Notes: generated by a model from the sequence alone, not told the origin. A DNA stretch of 64,000 nt from Thysanoteuthis rhombus (GCA_963457665.1 OY735233.1:29396637-29460636), one strand, 5' to 3'; counted from the stretch's first letter, positions 1-11,650 are shown. A program made the numbers and translations.

Positions 1-2440
1 GCAGTTCCCAGTAGTGCTGTGGTCTGTACGGTCTCTATCCTTCCCCTAATCCCGATCTCCTCTAGTCTCACCCTCAGCGTTTTGGGGACAGTTCCTAGTG
101 CGCCCACTATGACCGGTACTACCCTGGTTTTCATGTTCCACACCTTCCTCAACTCTCTTGCTAGGTCCTGGTATTTTTCCCTTTTTTCACCCTCCTTCTT
201 TTTTACTCTCTGGTCTGCAGGTACAGCAACGTCTACTATTTGGCAGGCCTTCTTTTTTTGTCTACTATTACTAAGTCCAGTCTTCTTGCCTGGATGAGGT
301 GGTCAGTTTGGATGTCAGAGTCCCAGAGTAGTTTGTGGTTGTCATTCTTCAAAACTGCCTCTGGCTTGTGCTGATACCACTTTTCCACATGGTTGAATCC
401 CATTTGTTTGCTTAATTCCCAGTGTATCATCGTTGCTACTCTATCGTGTCTATGCTTATACTCCTTCTGGGTGAGTTGACTACATTCACTAGTTATGTGG
501 TTTACTGTCTCATCTCTTTCACCGCACATGCGGCATTTGCTGTTTGTCTGTGTTCTGTCGATTTTTGTTTTTATGTAGTTTGTCCTTATGCTTTTGTTTT
601 TGGCTGCCATGATGAGCGATTCTGTTTCTCTCTTAAGGTTTCCCTTTCGTAACCATGTCCATGATTTCTCGTCTGCTATATATTTTATCTGTCTTTTAAA
701 CTCGCCGTACAATTTTTTCCCTTCCCACTTTTCTTTTCTAGTTTGCTGTACTGTTCCATTGTTTTCTACTTTATTGTTTGTTGCACTATCCCTCGCGCTC
801 TTTATGATTTTTTCACTATTTGTTTGCACATATCTATCTAGGACTTCTTTAGCTCTCTGGACACAATCTTCTATGCTGATGAGCCCCCTACCACCTTCTT
901 TTCTCTTAACGTATAGTCTATCTGTATCATCCCTAGGGTGTAATGCTTTATGCATCGTCATAAGTTTCCTTGTTCGCCTATCCATTGATTGGAGCTCTTC
1001 CTTTGTCCATCCTAGGAATGGTCCTGTATACCTAACTACTGACACAGCCCAGGTGTTCATTCCTTTTATTAGATTTCTGCTATTTAATTTGGTTTCTAAT
1101 ATTTTCCTTATCCTTCTGAGGTATTCTCTCTTTATTTTCTCCTTCATCTCTTCCCGTTTTATCGTGTCACATTCAAGGACACCTAGGTACTTGTATCGGT
1201 CTTGTGCAGTCAATGCCCTAATCTTGTTGTTGTCCGGAAGTTCAATTCCCTCAGTCATTGAAAGCCTTCCTTTGTGCATCACCATGATTGCACATTTTTC
1301 TATCCCAAACTCCATTCCTATGTCCTCACTATATTCCCTTACTTCGTTGAACAGAGTCTCAAGCTCTCCCCTGTTTTTTGCAAACAATTTAATATCGTCC
1401 ATGTACATTAAGTGGTTGACCTTTCCTTTTGTTTTAGAGAAGTGGTATCCTTTGCTGTTTTTCAGGATTCTGTTAAGCGGTATCATTGTTAGAACAAATA
1501 ATAGTGGGGACAACGAGTCTCCTTGGAAGATTCCCCTTTTTATCCCTACCTCGGCTAGTTTGTCCCCTGCGGCTGTCAGATCTACTTTTCAGTCTTCCAT
1601 CGAATTACCAATGAATTTAACCACCGGTTCGCTAATTTTGAACATTCTAAGGCATTCGAGTATCCAGCTATGTGGAATCATATCGTATGCCTTTTTGTAA
1701 TCTATCCATCCCATTGCGATATTCTTTCTCCTTTTCCTTACTTCTTTTAAGATCATCTGGTCTATGTAGAGTAAATCGTTTGCCCCTTTGGTTCCTATCC
1801 TACACCCTTTCTGTTCTTCTAGTAGTAGTCCCCTTCTATCCATTGACATGTATATTCTCTCTGCTATTTGCCCGGTCAGGATTTTCCACATAAGTGGTAG
1901 GCACGTGATTGGTCTATAGTTACTTGCTATGTTCCCCTTTCCCGGGTCTTTTTGGATGAGGGTGGTTCTGCCTTTAGTCATCCATTCTGGTGCTTTGCCT
2001 TCATTTAGACAATTTTGGAGTAGGTGAGTGAGTCTGCCGTGTAACGTGGTAAATTTTTTGAACCAATACCCATGGATCCCGTCGGGCCCCGGTGCTTTCC
2101 AGTTGGCTACTTTCCTAAGAGTATGTTTCAATGTGTTTTCATTCAGTACTATCGGTTCCCCCTTGTCTATATCTTCTAGTTCTTTTCTCATGTTTCCTAA
2201 CCATTGCGGTGTTACGTTGTGTCTTTTTGGGTGCCCCCATATGCTATTCCAATAGTTCTTGGCCTCTGTGGCATCAGGTTTCATGTCCTGCCTTCTTTCC
2301 CCATTTAAATCTTGGTAAAACTTTTTCTCATTGTTTTGGAATGTGCGGTTTTGTGTGTATTGGGCCGTTCTTAGTCTGTATCTTTTTAGTCTTGCCTCTT
2401 TGGCTAGTCTTTTCTGGTGTAACTCTTCGACTACAGTTGC
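1..2440 (-). pseudogene. Broken LINE polyprotein: reverse transcriptase, CCHC knuckle, restriction-like endonuclease
   Basis: The protein would reverse-transcribe its own RNA at a nicked chromosomal target. Visible RT motifs, in order on the minus strand, are KAPGPDGI (about 2100), NYRPITCLPL (about 1925), IDYKKAYDMIPHSWI (about 1700), GIFQGDSLSPLLF (about 1530) and the catalytic YMDD (about 1405). A C-x2-C-x8-H-x4-C knuckle lies near 545-490. The endonuclease segment RRLDLVIVDK is followed by IVDVAVPADQ. There are two lesions: a TGA at 1589-1591 in an otherwise continuous frame, and a one-base loss near 236-245 that puts the last part (VDVAVPADQR, then about 70 codons to position 1) in another frame. 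A start at the ATG at 2284 is arbitrary, because the frame is open to about 2440. So few lesions imply a fairly young copy. Confidence 0.85.
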
Positions 2441-2443
2441 GAT
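1..2443 (-). mobile_element. RLE-type non-LTR retrotransposon (R2/R4-Dong-like), 5'-truncated, runs off the window
   Basis: A LINE on the minus strand whose 3' end lies beyond position 1. Coding sequence reads from about 2440 down to 1 with reverse transcriptase first, then a CCHC-type zinc knuckle and a restriction-like endonuclease, the order typical of the R2, R4 and NeSL groups. The 5' side stops abruptly at a (TTA)n tract at 2448-2470, where the reading frame meets stop codons. The Dong/R4 group is known to insert into TAA repeats, so the tract may be a target site; this is inference. No 5' UTR or DNA-binding N-terminus is visible, so the copy is truncated. Confidence 0.85.
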
Positions 2444-2447
2444 GCCC

Positions 2448-2470
2448 TTTTATTATTATTATTATTATTT
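2448..2470. repeat. (TTA)n microsatellite at the LINE 5' junction
   Basis: About seven TTA units directly abut the truncated 5' side of the LINE. It may be part of the target or a remnant of another element's tail. Confidence 0.9.
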
Positions 2471-2597
2471 GTCATCGTTGTTGTTGCTGTGGATCTTGTT
2501 TGTTTCTTACACTGCGCACATTCTTTTGATAACAAATATTTTATGTCTACATAATTAATCAGGTTTTATGCAGCTATTCCGACCGCCACATTTTTAT

Positions 2598-2604
2598 TAC
2601 CACC

Positions 2605-2665
<61 letters not shown>
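2598..2665. repeat. (ACC)n/(ATC)n compound trinucleotide repeat
   Basis: ACC units grade into about fourteen TCA units. The open frames across it are simple-repeat artefacts. Confidence 0.95.
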
Positions 2666-2894
2666 CTTTCAGATGATGATGATATAATAAAGAAGCAGGT
2701 ATTTTTTGTTTATTCATTTGTAGCCCAGGTCGATTAAGGACATGGTAATTGAATGTTTTGTATGTGTAATTAATTGCTGGATTTTAATTGGATCTCCAGT
2801 CAGCGTTATCCATTTACATTATCTAGCGAACTCCTGAAACATTTTTTCGTATTGATGGAAATCTACCATCTCTAACTGCAACAACTTCCGTTTT

Positions 2895-3240
2895 TACAAA
2901 CACTACCAAAGCTCTTCTGATTACTAACACTACTACAGCTATTATTCCTACTAACACTACTGAAGCTCTTCCTATTACTAACACTACTACAGCTATTATT
3001 CCTACTAACACTACCAAAGCTCTTCTGATTATTAACACTACTACAGCTATTATTCCTACTAACACTACCAAAGCTCTTCTGATTATTAACACTACTACAG
3101 CTATTATTCCTACTAACACTACCGAAGCTCTTCTGATTACCAATATTGTTGAGGTTATCATTATTACTAACACCGCCAAAGCTATCATTATTACTAACAC
3201 TGCTACTTCTGTTATTAATACTAACACTGCAGAAACTATT
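2895..3240. repeat. Minisatellite with 54-bp unit (two 27-bp halves)
   Basis: The motif CACTACCAAAGCTCTT or a close variant recurs at 2901, 2955, 3009, 3063 and 3117, an exact 54-bp period. Each unit is two diverged 27-bp halves, one containing AAGCTCTTCTGATTA and the other ACAGCTATTATTCCTA. Degenerate half-units continue to about 3240. The minus strand is open for 134 codons with an 18-residue hydrophobic repeat (VLVGIIAVVV core). Because 54 is a multiple of three, this is expected of a stop-free repeat and is not evidence of a gene. Confidence 0.9.
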
Positions 3241-5869
3241 ATTATATTCTTTGTAGAGATGATGCAGAATTTTGAAGGACTCGTTACAGCTTTAGGGGAG
3301 ACAGGTGAATTTTATATTTCATAATTTAGAAATCGGGAAATTACATGAATTATAGGTTTAATTTGTGATTCATACGTTATATGTTTCTATGTGTACAGTT
3401 ACCATACATTTATCATTATATTCATCAACGTCACAAAGTTTTATGTTAGAAATTTCTCCCTTTTTTTCAGTCTTACCACCTCTCCTTAATCGTCTCTTTT
3501 TTTTAACTCTTCTATTTCGTAATGATCATGAAAAGGCAGTAAAAAGATGGCAATTAATAAATCTTAGCGTTATTGAAAGTTTCGCTTTTAGTTTCATGTA
3601 TTTCATTGAACGGTGCAGAGATTTTCCTACTCCGAAAAAAACCCCGTATCAATCGATTGGTGATTAGTAAAGTAATTTTTGACAGAAAAGTCAGAGGGTT
3701 TTTAAGGAAGTGTATGAGTTCAGTGCGCTCTTTAGTTCTGCGGATAGTTTTAGAATAAGAAGTAATAAATGGTTGGTCATTTATACCAAGTTTCTGGGTT
3801 TCATATTTTAATCTTTACCTGAAGTTGTCTATGAAACAAATTAATGCCCGTAAGTCCTACCTTGGCTTTATATTATTTCTCCTGTTGTATTGACTGATTA
3901 GGACGTTCCACTATACGGCTTTAATTGTGAGAAAAGGAATATATGTACCAAGGATAAATTCCACCCCGTGTATACATCTTTCTTTCGATAAAGAAAGATG
4001 TTATATATTTTTGAAAGAATATTGCTTACTCAAACGCCGTATCGTTGTATATCTTCCTAAGTTGAATGCGACTGAGTTAAACATGTAAATGTCAATTTGT
4101 TGGAAGTTAGAGATAAAGAAAAAAACAGTCACAGAAATATAACAAAAATGGTCATACGATAAGAAAAATCCTTTTTGACCTAAGGCCAAATTTATGGGTT
4201 ACCCATTGTGGCACGCCTATACTTTTAGGAATTTAATTCAAAGCCCTTCTTTTAGCTAGATATCTGAAGCGTTACTCCTGACGACAACTCCTTATAAGAT
4301 TCCTGAATACACGTGTTCAATTACTTTTTTTCCCCGGTGCTTCTAACCGGTTACTTTCTCCAAGATTGGTATCATTTCACCAGCCACCATTTTTTCCCAG
4401 TCTTCTAATTCTCCTTTCTTCGAGAAGCGCACATGCACCAAAACCCACGTGTTTTCTGTCTTACATAATCTATCCGTTGAGTGTTTTTCAGCGTTAGAGA
4501 ATGGTCCCCAAATTGTTCACACACGATCCTAAATACTTCGCCCACAACTTGGCAGTTACTTAAACGCACTGATTCCCGGTCTCCATTACCGTTCCTTGTG
4601 GATCAACAACAGTTCCGACACCTTCATTCCGACACTCGACAAAAATTATGACGGGGCAAAGCTCCTATCTCACACTTAAAAGCTATTTCCCTTCTTCTCT
4701 CTTCTTCAATTAACACGATTGTATCCACATGTTCATCATGTTCTGTTTAATCTCAGCGTCCACAATCAAACTTTGCATATTCTCCCTGCTGCCATAGCCA
4801 ACGCATATCTCCCGTCCTCCTTCAATATTCCCAGTGACGTTGGTGCATAGTGCAAACAACCTAACCACGTGGACAGAAAATCCCTTGTCTACTTCTACAT
4901 CTTATCGTCATACACAACCAACAGCCTTTTACTACTCTCCCTTTTACTACTACACAATATGCGAACTATCTAATCAATAGATAGTGAATTCCTAACTTTT
5001 GTCGATGCAATAAAACCTACATCAGTGACGAATGAGCAAACTATCACTGTCCATTGCCCTAACCACTGTACTGCAGGGAATACTCAATGTCTTTCAGAAT
5101 GGCCGACATTAAAATCTATCAAGATGAATAAAATAATGGAGCAGCTGACATTGATTCTCATGATAATTTGAAAAGCTCTATTAGTTGGGGATGGTTCCTA
5201 AATCGGGTGTCTACTGACATGAAATTGTACTCTTGACGACCAATTCATTATCAGAATCTCTTCGATGGATTCGGGTGAAATTGTGAATTGTTATTCGCTA
5301 ATCTCACATTCATATCATCGAGGAGATGCGTGGAAGAGTAATGAAAAAAGACACACATGACAACTTTTTCAATGGAGAGAGGAAGGAAAAGGTTTGGCTC
5401 ATGGATACCCTTCGTGTTGCTTGTTTGATATTTAAATCTGTACAATAAATAGCAATAATCCTTGCAAAGTACCCGCTTTCCGGGGCTTCTGTTTGTCATG
5501 AATAACTGAACTAAGTTTGTTGATATCAACTGGTATATTAATTCTGACCTCTAATAGTTGCACACACAATGAATGTACCAGTTACCAAACCAGGACTAGC
5601 AAAGGGACAGAATACAGAAACTAAAAGGGTACATATCTTTTTCATGCACCTTACTTCAAAAGAGACGATAACATTTGCTTTTTTGTTTGTTGGTTAGTTT
5701 TTACTTTCAGTTACCAAACACAGCATTTCAGCAACTTATCACATCAGGGGTTAGTAAGAAGGGACCTATTTATGCCACAGAATCAAGAAAAGTGAAAACA
5801 AAAGAGAAAATCTCAAGCTTATTGATGCTGGAATTGTTATTTATTTACCTCTGTCAACAAAGTTGAAAT
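3241..5869. other. Intergenic, no recognised gene
   Basis: AT-rich sequence without a recognisable coding segment. A perfect 12-bp-stem hairpin with a CGAT loop lies at 3974-4001. About 4430-5100 is less AT-rich and has patches of low stop density on the plus strand, but I recognise no protein in it. Confidence 0.6.
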
Positions 5870-6180
5870 AAGATATTTATTCGCGTCTGTTCATTAGATG
5901 TTTTGTTCATCGGACTACATGAGATCTCCTAAGTTACTGAATTAAATTTTGTGAAAGGCTGGGCAATAGAGTAAGGAAGAGGTGGTAAAATTTAGGGATA
6001 GATCTAGGAATTATTTTCTGATTGACGGATATTTTTCTCTTTTTTTTTCAATTACGTTCATTCATACGCTTTTTACTGTCCACACGATATCTCCAAAAGT
6101 TCTCAATGAATTTCAATGATATTTTATGACGATAGACCATCAAAGAACTGATTCGGTTTAAGGACAGATCTATGCACAAT
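5870..6180 (+). repeat. Dispersed repeat family A, copy 1
   Basis: Shares the modules CACACGATATCTCCAAAAG, then TCTCAATGAATTTCAATGA, and a GATCTAGGAATT-TTTTCTGATTG stretch with copies near 14, 24.8, 27.3 and 36.5 kb. It has no coding capacity. Confidence 0.7.
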
Positions 6181-6453
6181 TACTCCAAAAGAAGTAATTA
6201 TGTATTGTGTGCTTTCTAGTTATATGGATTATCTGTAAATATAAAAGCAATTTTTGTCTTATCACTTATTAATGTTTTCGTAATTCATTGACATTTTTAT
6301 ACTATCAGGATCAAATTCTATTCGAAGTATCACGATATGTATATCAAACGACATTTTTCCACCTGAAGAAAAAAAGGCATTACTGAGTTATGGACAAATC
6401 AATTATATGTGCATTTTTGATACCTTATCATATATATTTGCGTTTTCCAATCT

Positions 6454-6476
6454 TATATATATATATATATATATAA

Positions 6477-6562
<86 letters not shown>

Positions 6563-6570
6563 ATGTGTGT
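6454..6570. repeat. Compound (TA)n(TG)n microsatellite
   Basis: About 60 bp of TA with single interruptions runs into about 48 bp of TG. Confidence 0.98.
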
Positions 6571-6875
6571 ACCCATTGCCGTTTGTTAAAACGAAACAGC
6601 TCACTTTTCAGCCCGAAGGAATGACTGACGTCACACTTAAATCGTTCCTCGCGAAGTTCTCGCGGGTAAATGCATCCCGGGTGGCTAACCAGATGTTAAT
6701 AGAATGCTTTTCTGTTTTGTCTTACTTCTCGGGCCTTAGCGGGTGGGAACTGGGTGTTGCTCGTCAAAACATCCTATTACTGGAACTATCAGCATCCACC
6801 CGATGTAAACTTCATTCATTTATTAGAGCAATCATTATTAGTAGCTTCAGTTACCCAAGATCTCTGCCTAAATCA

Positions 6876-6878
<3 letters not shown>
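6571..6878. other. GC-richer unique block between two microsatellites
   Basis: About 300 bp of clearly higher GC than its surroundings. It contains a CRE-like TGACGTCA at 6625-6632 and CpG-bearing stretches such as CCTCGCGAAG and TCTCGCGGG. One plus-strand frame is open throughout, but I recognise no protein family. It may be part of a transposable element or a small regulatory island. Confidence 0.4.
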
Positions 6879-6879
<1 letters not shown>

Positions 6880-6937
<58 letters not shown>

Positions 6938-7024
6938 ATATTTGTGGGACTGAAAGTATGCAGAAAGACGAAAACAAATGAAGGGGAAAATGATAAGATA
7001 CCTATCTCTCTCTCGCTCTCTCTT

Positions 7025-7060
<36 letters not shown>

Positions 7061-7076
7061 AATATATATGTGTGTG
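6880..7076. repeat. (TA)n microsatellites with intervening (CT)n
   Basis: A 55-bp TA run at 6880-6934 and a TC/TA run at about 7002-7076 flank roughly 70 bp of non-repetitive sequence. Confidence 0.95.
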
Positions 7077-7228
7077 TTTACGTTCACACGGAAGATCAAT
7101 GAGATTGATGTGAAACTAAGTACATGCAGGTAAGTATACGTCGGCATAGATGCGAAGTACATTTCCTTGTGACGTCAGAGAAAAATGGAAAATTATTATA
7201 AAGAAGAGACATAAACAAAAAGCAATCA

Positions 7229-7235
7229 ATCAAGC

Positions 7236-7282
<47 letters not shown>

Positions 7283-7530
7283 GAAGGAAGAAAGAAAGGA
7301 AGAAAAAAGAAACAAATAAAGAAAGGAAGAAAGAGGGAGATGGAAAGAAGAAGAAAGAAAAAAGGAAAGCTAAGAAGAGAGGGAGAGGTAAAAAGCTCGA
7401 GAGAGAGAGAAAGAGGTGGGGAAAGAAAGAGAGAACTACAGAAAAAGAAAGAAAAAAGAAACAGATGAGACAGGGAAAGAAAGAGAGAGAGGGGGGGGAG
7501 AGAAAGAGATGATGAAAGAGGGAAAGAGAA
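7229..7530. repeat. 300-bp polypurine tract seeded by (GAAA)n
   Basis: Nearly uninterrupted purines on the plus strand, beginning with about fifteen AAAG units and decaying into mixed GA-rich sequence. The lysine-rich plus frame and serine/phenylalanine-rich minus frame are products of this composition. Confidence 0.95.
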
Positions 7531-8927
7531 TTGTATAAAAGAATCCTGACAACCTGGGTAATCTCATTCACATATTTAATGAAGGAATGAAAGGCGTGTA
7601 TTTATTTCTACATGTACAAAAATAACAAGAAATAATACTAATGAAAAAAAATCCCGTATGCACCTGACTATACAAACAAACATTTACTCTATAATCATTA
7701 TAGAGAGATATTAGAGAGATATATACACCAAGACCGTCAGTGCTGGGGTTTTAACCCCAGGGCTGGGTTTTTCGATACTTGCCTATATTTCTGGATTTTT
7801 TTTAATCTAATGGAATTTAGGTTTTCCCATACATAACAGTTTTTCAAGTTATTTGTTACATAAATTTGTCGAGTGACAACTGAAAACAATTATTCTTTTA
7901 TCAGTATTCCACATCAGACATTTCGTATGTAAAGATGCTTATTAAATGTATGTAGAATTTACGTATGTTTATATTTCACAATACGAATTTTGTCTATTGC
8001 TTACAAGTTGTGAAAAACAATTTTTTCCTCATTTCACCTCTTGATTTTCAACTATAAACTACAAACTGAGCAAGGGTTGTTGAAGAATAGACTGCGAAAT
8101 GTTCTTTGCATGAACCCGTTAAAAAGTTATCTGTTCCAGAATAATATTGAAATCTCGTATTCATTGAGTTTAATATTTAATGTATGGAACTACAGAAGTA
8201 TTTGTGACTAGTTTGCTTATCGCTTGAGTTTGAGAATCAATTGACTTTTACACCTTTGTAAATCCGCCTCAAATCTCAAGTTTTTTTCTGTCAAACCAAT
8301 CCGGCGGAAAATAGCGCCGAGCTAATAAGAACGTACTAACTTTGACAGTACCGTTGTACGATCTGGATCGTTGTGCAGTTAATTCATGAATTTATGCAGA
8401 CATTTTTGGACGCGTGGAAACTAATCCCTAATTCACAATAATGAATGAAGAGTAGTCAAAAGAATAGAAAAAACATGTTATGTACAATCTTTTGAAAATG
8501 AGTGGTTGCAAAAACCTGAATTTGAAAATTACCGAAAAAAGAACTGATCAGATATATTCGGAAAGTTGTGACATTATGAACCTATTCTTCAAGACAAAAA
8601 ATAGCTGACAATTGAGACGAAATGATCTCGATTTATGAAGATATCAATGAATAGTAATAAAATCAAATTTATTTTTAACACTATACGTAGTAACTGACAA
8701 GTGAATGGTAATAAATAATTTATATCAAAGCTGCTTTAGTGTGTTTTAGGTTTTCAGGGTCTTTGTATAGAATCTGGATTCATTGGAGAGCAAGTCTGGG
8801 ACTTTTCAGGAAAACAGTAAAAGAATATTCCAGAGAAAATCTATTGGAATTCTCACATCTGCAGAAATACCTTGATTCATAAATTTATGCGGAAAAATGC
8901 GCAAGTGCGCGCACACACACAAATACG
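7531..8927. other. Intergenic, one dispersed-repeat match
   Basis: No gene recognised. An 8-bp-arm inverted repeat CTGGGGTT-TT-AACCCCAG lies at 7743-7760. The segment 8616-8705 matches 51,156-51,245 (family F). Confidence 0.6.
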
Positions 8928-8980
8928 ATCTCTCTCTCTCTCTCTTTCGCTCTTTCTCTCTCTCTCTTTCACTCTTTCTT

Positions 8981-9018
<38 letters not shown>
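8928..9018. repeat. (TC)n-rich tract
   Basis: TC dinucleotides with scattered interruptions. Confidence 0.95.
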
Positions 9019-9328
9019 ATCTATGTGTGAATGTACTTATGTTGGTAGGGTTTTGGAAATAATATGAAATAATGTATGAGGGATTTTCCCAAATAGACGA
9101 TGCTGCAATTAGAAAATCTCTTCTCAGTACCGTGGGAAAAGTTGCTATGGTTGAAAAGCCACACGTAGTTTGCGTATAACATTTGAATATATTGCTGTAG
9201 CATATGCACAAACGCTTAAATACGTTAACAGATGCACACTCTGGAAAAACATATATATTCATCATAGATAAATGCAAATTTATGGATGTGTATTCATATG
9301 CAAACCCACTCACAAAGACTCTTTCTTT

Positions 9329-9348
9329 ACACACACACACACACACAC

Positions 9349-9436
<88 letters not shown>
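9329..9436. repeat. Self-complementary (CA)n-(TA)n-(TG)n microsatellite
   Basis: CA (9329-9349), TA (to about 9393), then TG (to 9436). The order makes the CA arm complementary to the TG arm, so the tract can fold as one long hairpin or cruciform. Confidence 0.97.
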
Positions 9437-9438
<2 letters not shown>

Positions 9439-9721
9439 GCATGGACCCCATAAAAATGACGGGTCACATATTTGCTGTATTAAGGTCACGAACCAACAAA
9501 TCTACAGAATTTGGATCTTTAGGTAAATTGAAACCAAAAACAGCAGGAGCAGGACCCGGTCAGTTTCAGTGTTTCGGTTGTATCTTTTTTAGTTTTTATG
9601 TTTTATGTGTTTTTGATTTGCAATGATAAGAGGATAAGATATAAGAATGATTTTGAGCAATAAAAAGCTACGGATTAAGTATATTGATGGTCATATTATA
9701 CTCGAGTAAATACGCATATGA

Positions 9722-9895
9722 ATATTCAATATTGAATTAATTAAATTAGATATCAAATTAATGAAATTAAATATTGAATTAATAAATTTAGATATTGAAT
9801 TGATGAAATTAGATATCAAATTAATGAAGTTGAATAATAGATCAATAAAATTAGATATCAAATCATTATAGTCAATTATTAGATTAACAAATATT
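9722..9895. repeat. AT-rich minisatellite, about 21-bp unit
   Basis: Tandem variants of AAATTAGATATCAAATTAATG, about eight units. The minus strand reads as repeated FINLISN-like heptads, a by-product of the period. Confidence 0.85.
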
Positions 9896-10141
9896 TTGTA
9901 ATTCCATCCCATTGTCTGCTTTCATGTCAAAGTACTTGTCAAAGTGATCTTTGATTTCCGATCACATATTTCCGTTTTGTTTAGTTTTTCAAATTAGGTC
10001 ATCTTTATGACGACTTTCTCTGCTTTGATATCCTCTTCTCCTAACTCTGTCTGTCTGGCAATAATACTTCAGACTTGAAATACTGATCCTTTTAACTCTG
10101 AAGCCGATCAAATAAGCAAGTGATATTGTTATCCATATAGA

Positions 10142-10143
<2 letters not shown>

Positions 10144-10203
<60 letters not shown>
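10144..10203. repeat. (TG)30 microsatellite
   Basis: About thirty uninterrupted TG units. Confidence 0.98.
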
Positions 10204-10206
<3 letters not shown>

Positions 10207-11601
10207 AGTGAGCGTGCATGTAAATAGACGAGTCAAGTTTTAAACACAGAATGTTCACAAAAGTTTGCATTTCAAGCTGTCTCAGAGATCTATTTCACTT
10301 GCATCAAAACAATCACATTTTCAGAAAAATTGAGAATGTGCCTGGTACATAATATCCAAATAGAATGGGTTCGCGAAAAATATCTTCCTCCTGTAATGGC
10401 TAACTGGGTAGCTCGCGAGAAATTTAATGTCCTTTAAGGTCTCCTTACTCTGGCAGTTGGTATTATTGCAATTCCGGATAATTCATAGATTGTGATGAAG
10501 ACTGGAAGTAATGAGTGTCCTGGAGCGGTTGATGAGATATTTCATCGATATAACGTCACGCAAAATATCATGATCCCATATTAAGAAATAGACTCATCAT
10601 TGTTTTTTTTTTTCTGAAAATTCGCCCAGCGCCACATCTATTTGAAGATCAGGTAAATCGCCTACACCAACCATATGATATCACAAGGTATCATCTCAAC
10701 AATTTTGGGAAAAACAGTTTTTTCTTGGATGAAAAAAAAACCCACCATTCCTGCTCCTCCTGCAAAAAATTACAAAAAGTAAAAGTAAATAGTCGGACTG
10801 ATAATCTACTTAGCCGACAGAGGGGCAAACATTCTCAAGTTGGGCGGCTACAAAATGGCGAGAAAGCGAAACTGGTAAATGTTATTCCAATTAATTTGCA
10901 AAGTATCATTGCTGATTATTCCTCAGACATTTCAAGGAGTCTTAGTCGGTCCAACACAAAACGAAATTTGGAATTCTACAGGGGAAAAGGTTTTGATGCC
11001 AAATCTAAAATGTGGTCGTTTTTTTTTTGTCTTTTTCTTTTTTACTATTTTTCTTTTATTAATGTCGTACTTTTCACTCGCTTTTCTCATGGTTTCTTTT
11101 TTTCGTTTCCTCAAATTTACGAAAGAATTCAGAAATCGTTTTGCATAGCGGAACCATGTTCTTACAATTATAAATTGAGCTTATTAAGGATTATGTAAAT
11201 GAAATAATTGAGCCAATAAGATTGATCCCACGTTTGATTGCAAATTTTTTTGGTAACTCCCGAACCCCTTTTCAATGATTATTTTGCTACGTCAAGTGTT
11301 TTTCACTGGATTTTCACAGATTTCCGTCAAAATATCTTTACATACACTAATCACGTTCACTACTGTGCAAATCGGAAAAATTTCTCTTGTCAGTATCTTT
11401 TTTTCAAACAAGTATTGATATATGAGAAGTAGACAAAGACAGACATGAGTATGGAATAACAAAATAACCAACACTTCTCTTTTTATAAAGCTAATATCAC
11501 ATATCGCTTAATTTGCATGAACTTTTTTTTGTTTTCTAGGAGTACATCAATTCATTGGCTCTGACAACAATGTGCCATTTCGGCTACTTAGAGGTCAAAT
11601 A
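10204..11601. other. Intergenic, no recognised gene
   Basis: A 157-codon open frame at 10,725-11,198 lacks any family signature and ends in a poly-T-driven phenylalanine run. I see no splice or domain support. Confidence 0.6.
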
Positions 11602-11602
11602 A

Positions 11603-11650
<48 letters not shown>
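11602..11650. repeat. (TTA)n microsatellite, left block
   Basis: About sixteen ATT units immediately 5' of the 11,651-11,812 insert. Confidence 0.97.

Noticed and set aside
588-1700. 370-codon plus-strand open frame over the first LINE
   Set aside because: It is the antisense shadow of the reverse-transcriptase ORF, rich in Ser/Leu/Phe with no recognisable motif.
2823-3227. Hydrophobic 134-codon minus-strand frame that looks like a membrane protein
   Set aside because: It is the translation of a 54-bp minisatellite whose unit length is divisible by three; no gene context.
7150-7571. Overlapping open frames of 120 codons (plus) and 113 codons (minus)
   Set aside because: Both are produced by the polypurine tract; lysine/arginine-rich and serine/phenylalanine-rich translations have no domain content.
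10725-11198. 157-codon open frame beginning MDEKKTHHSCSSCKK
   Set aside because: No family signature, no splice context, and the second half is a poly-T translation; probably chance.
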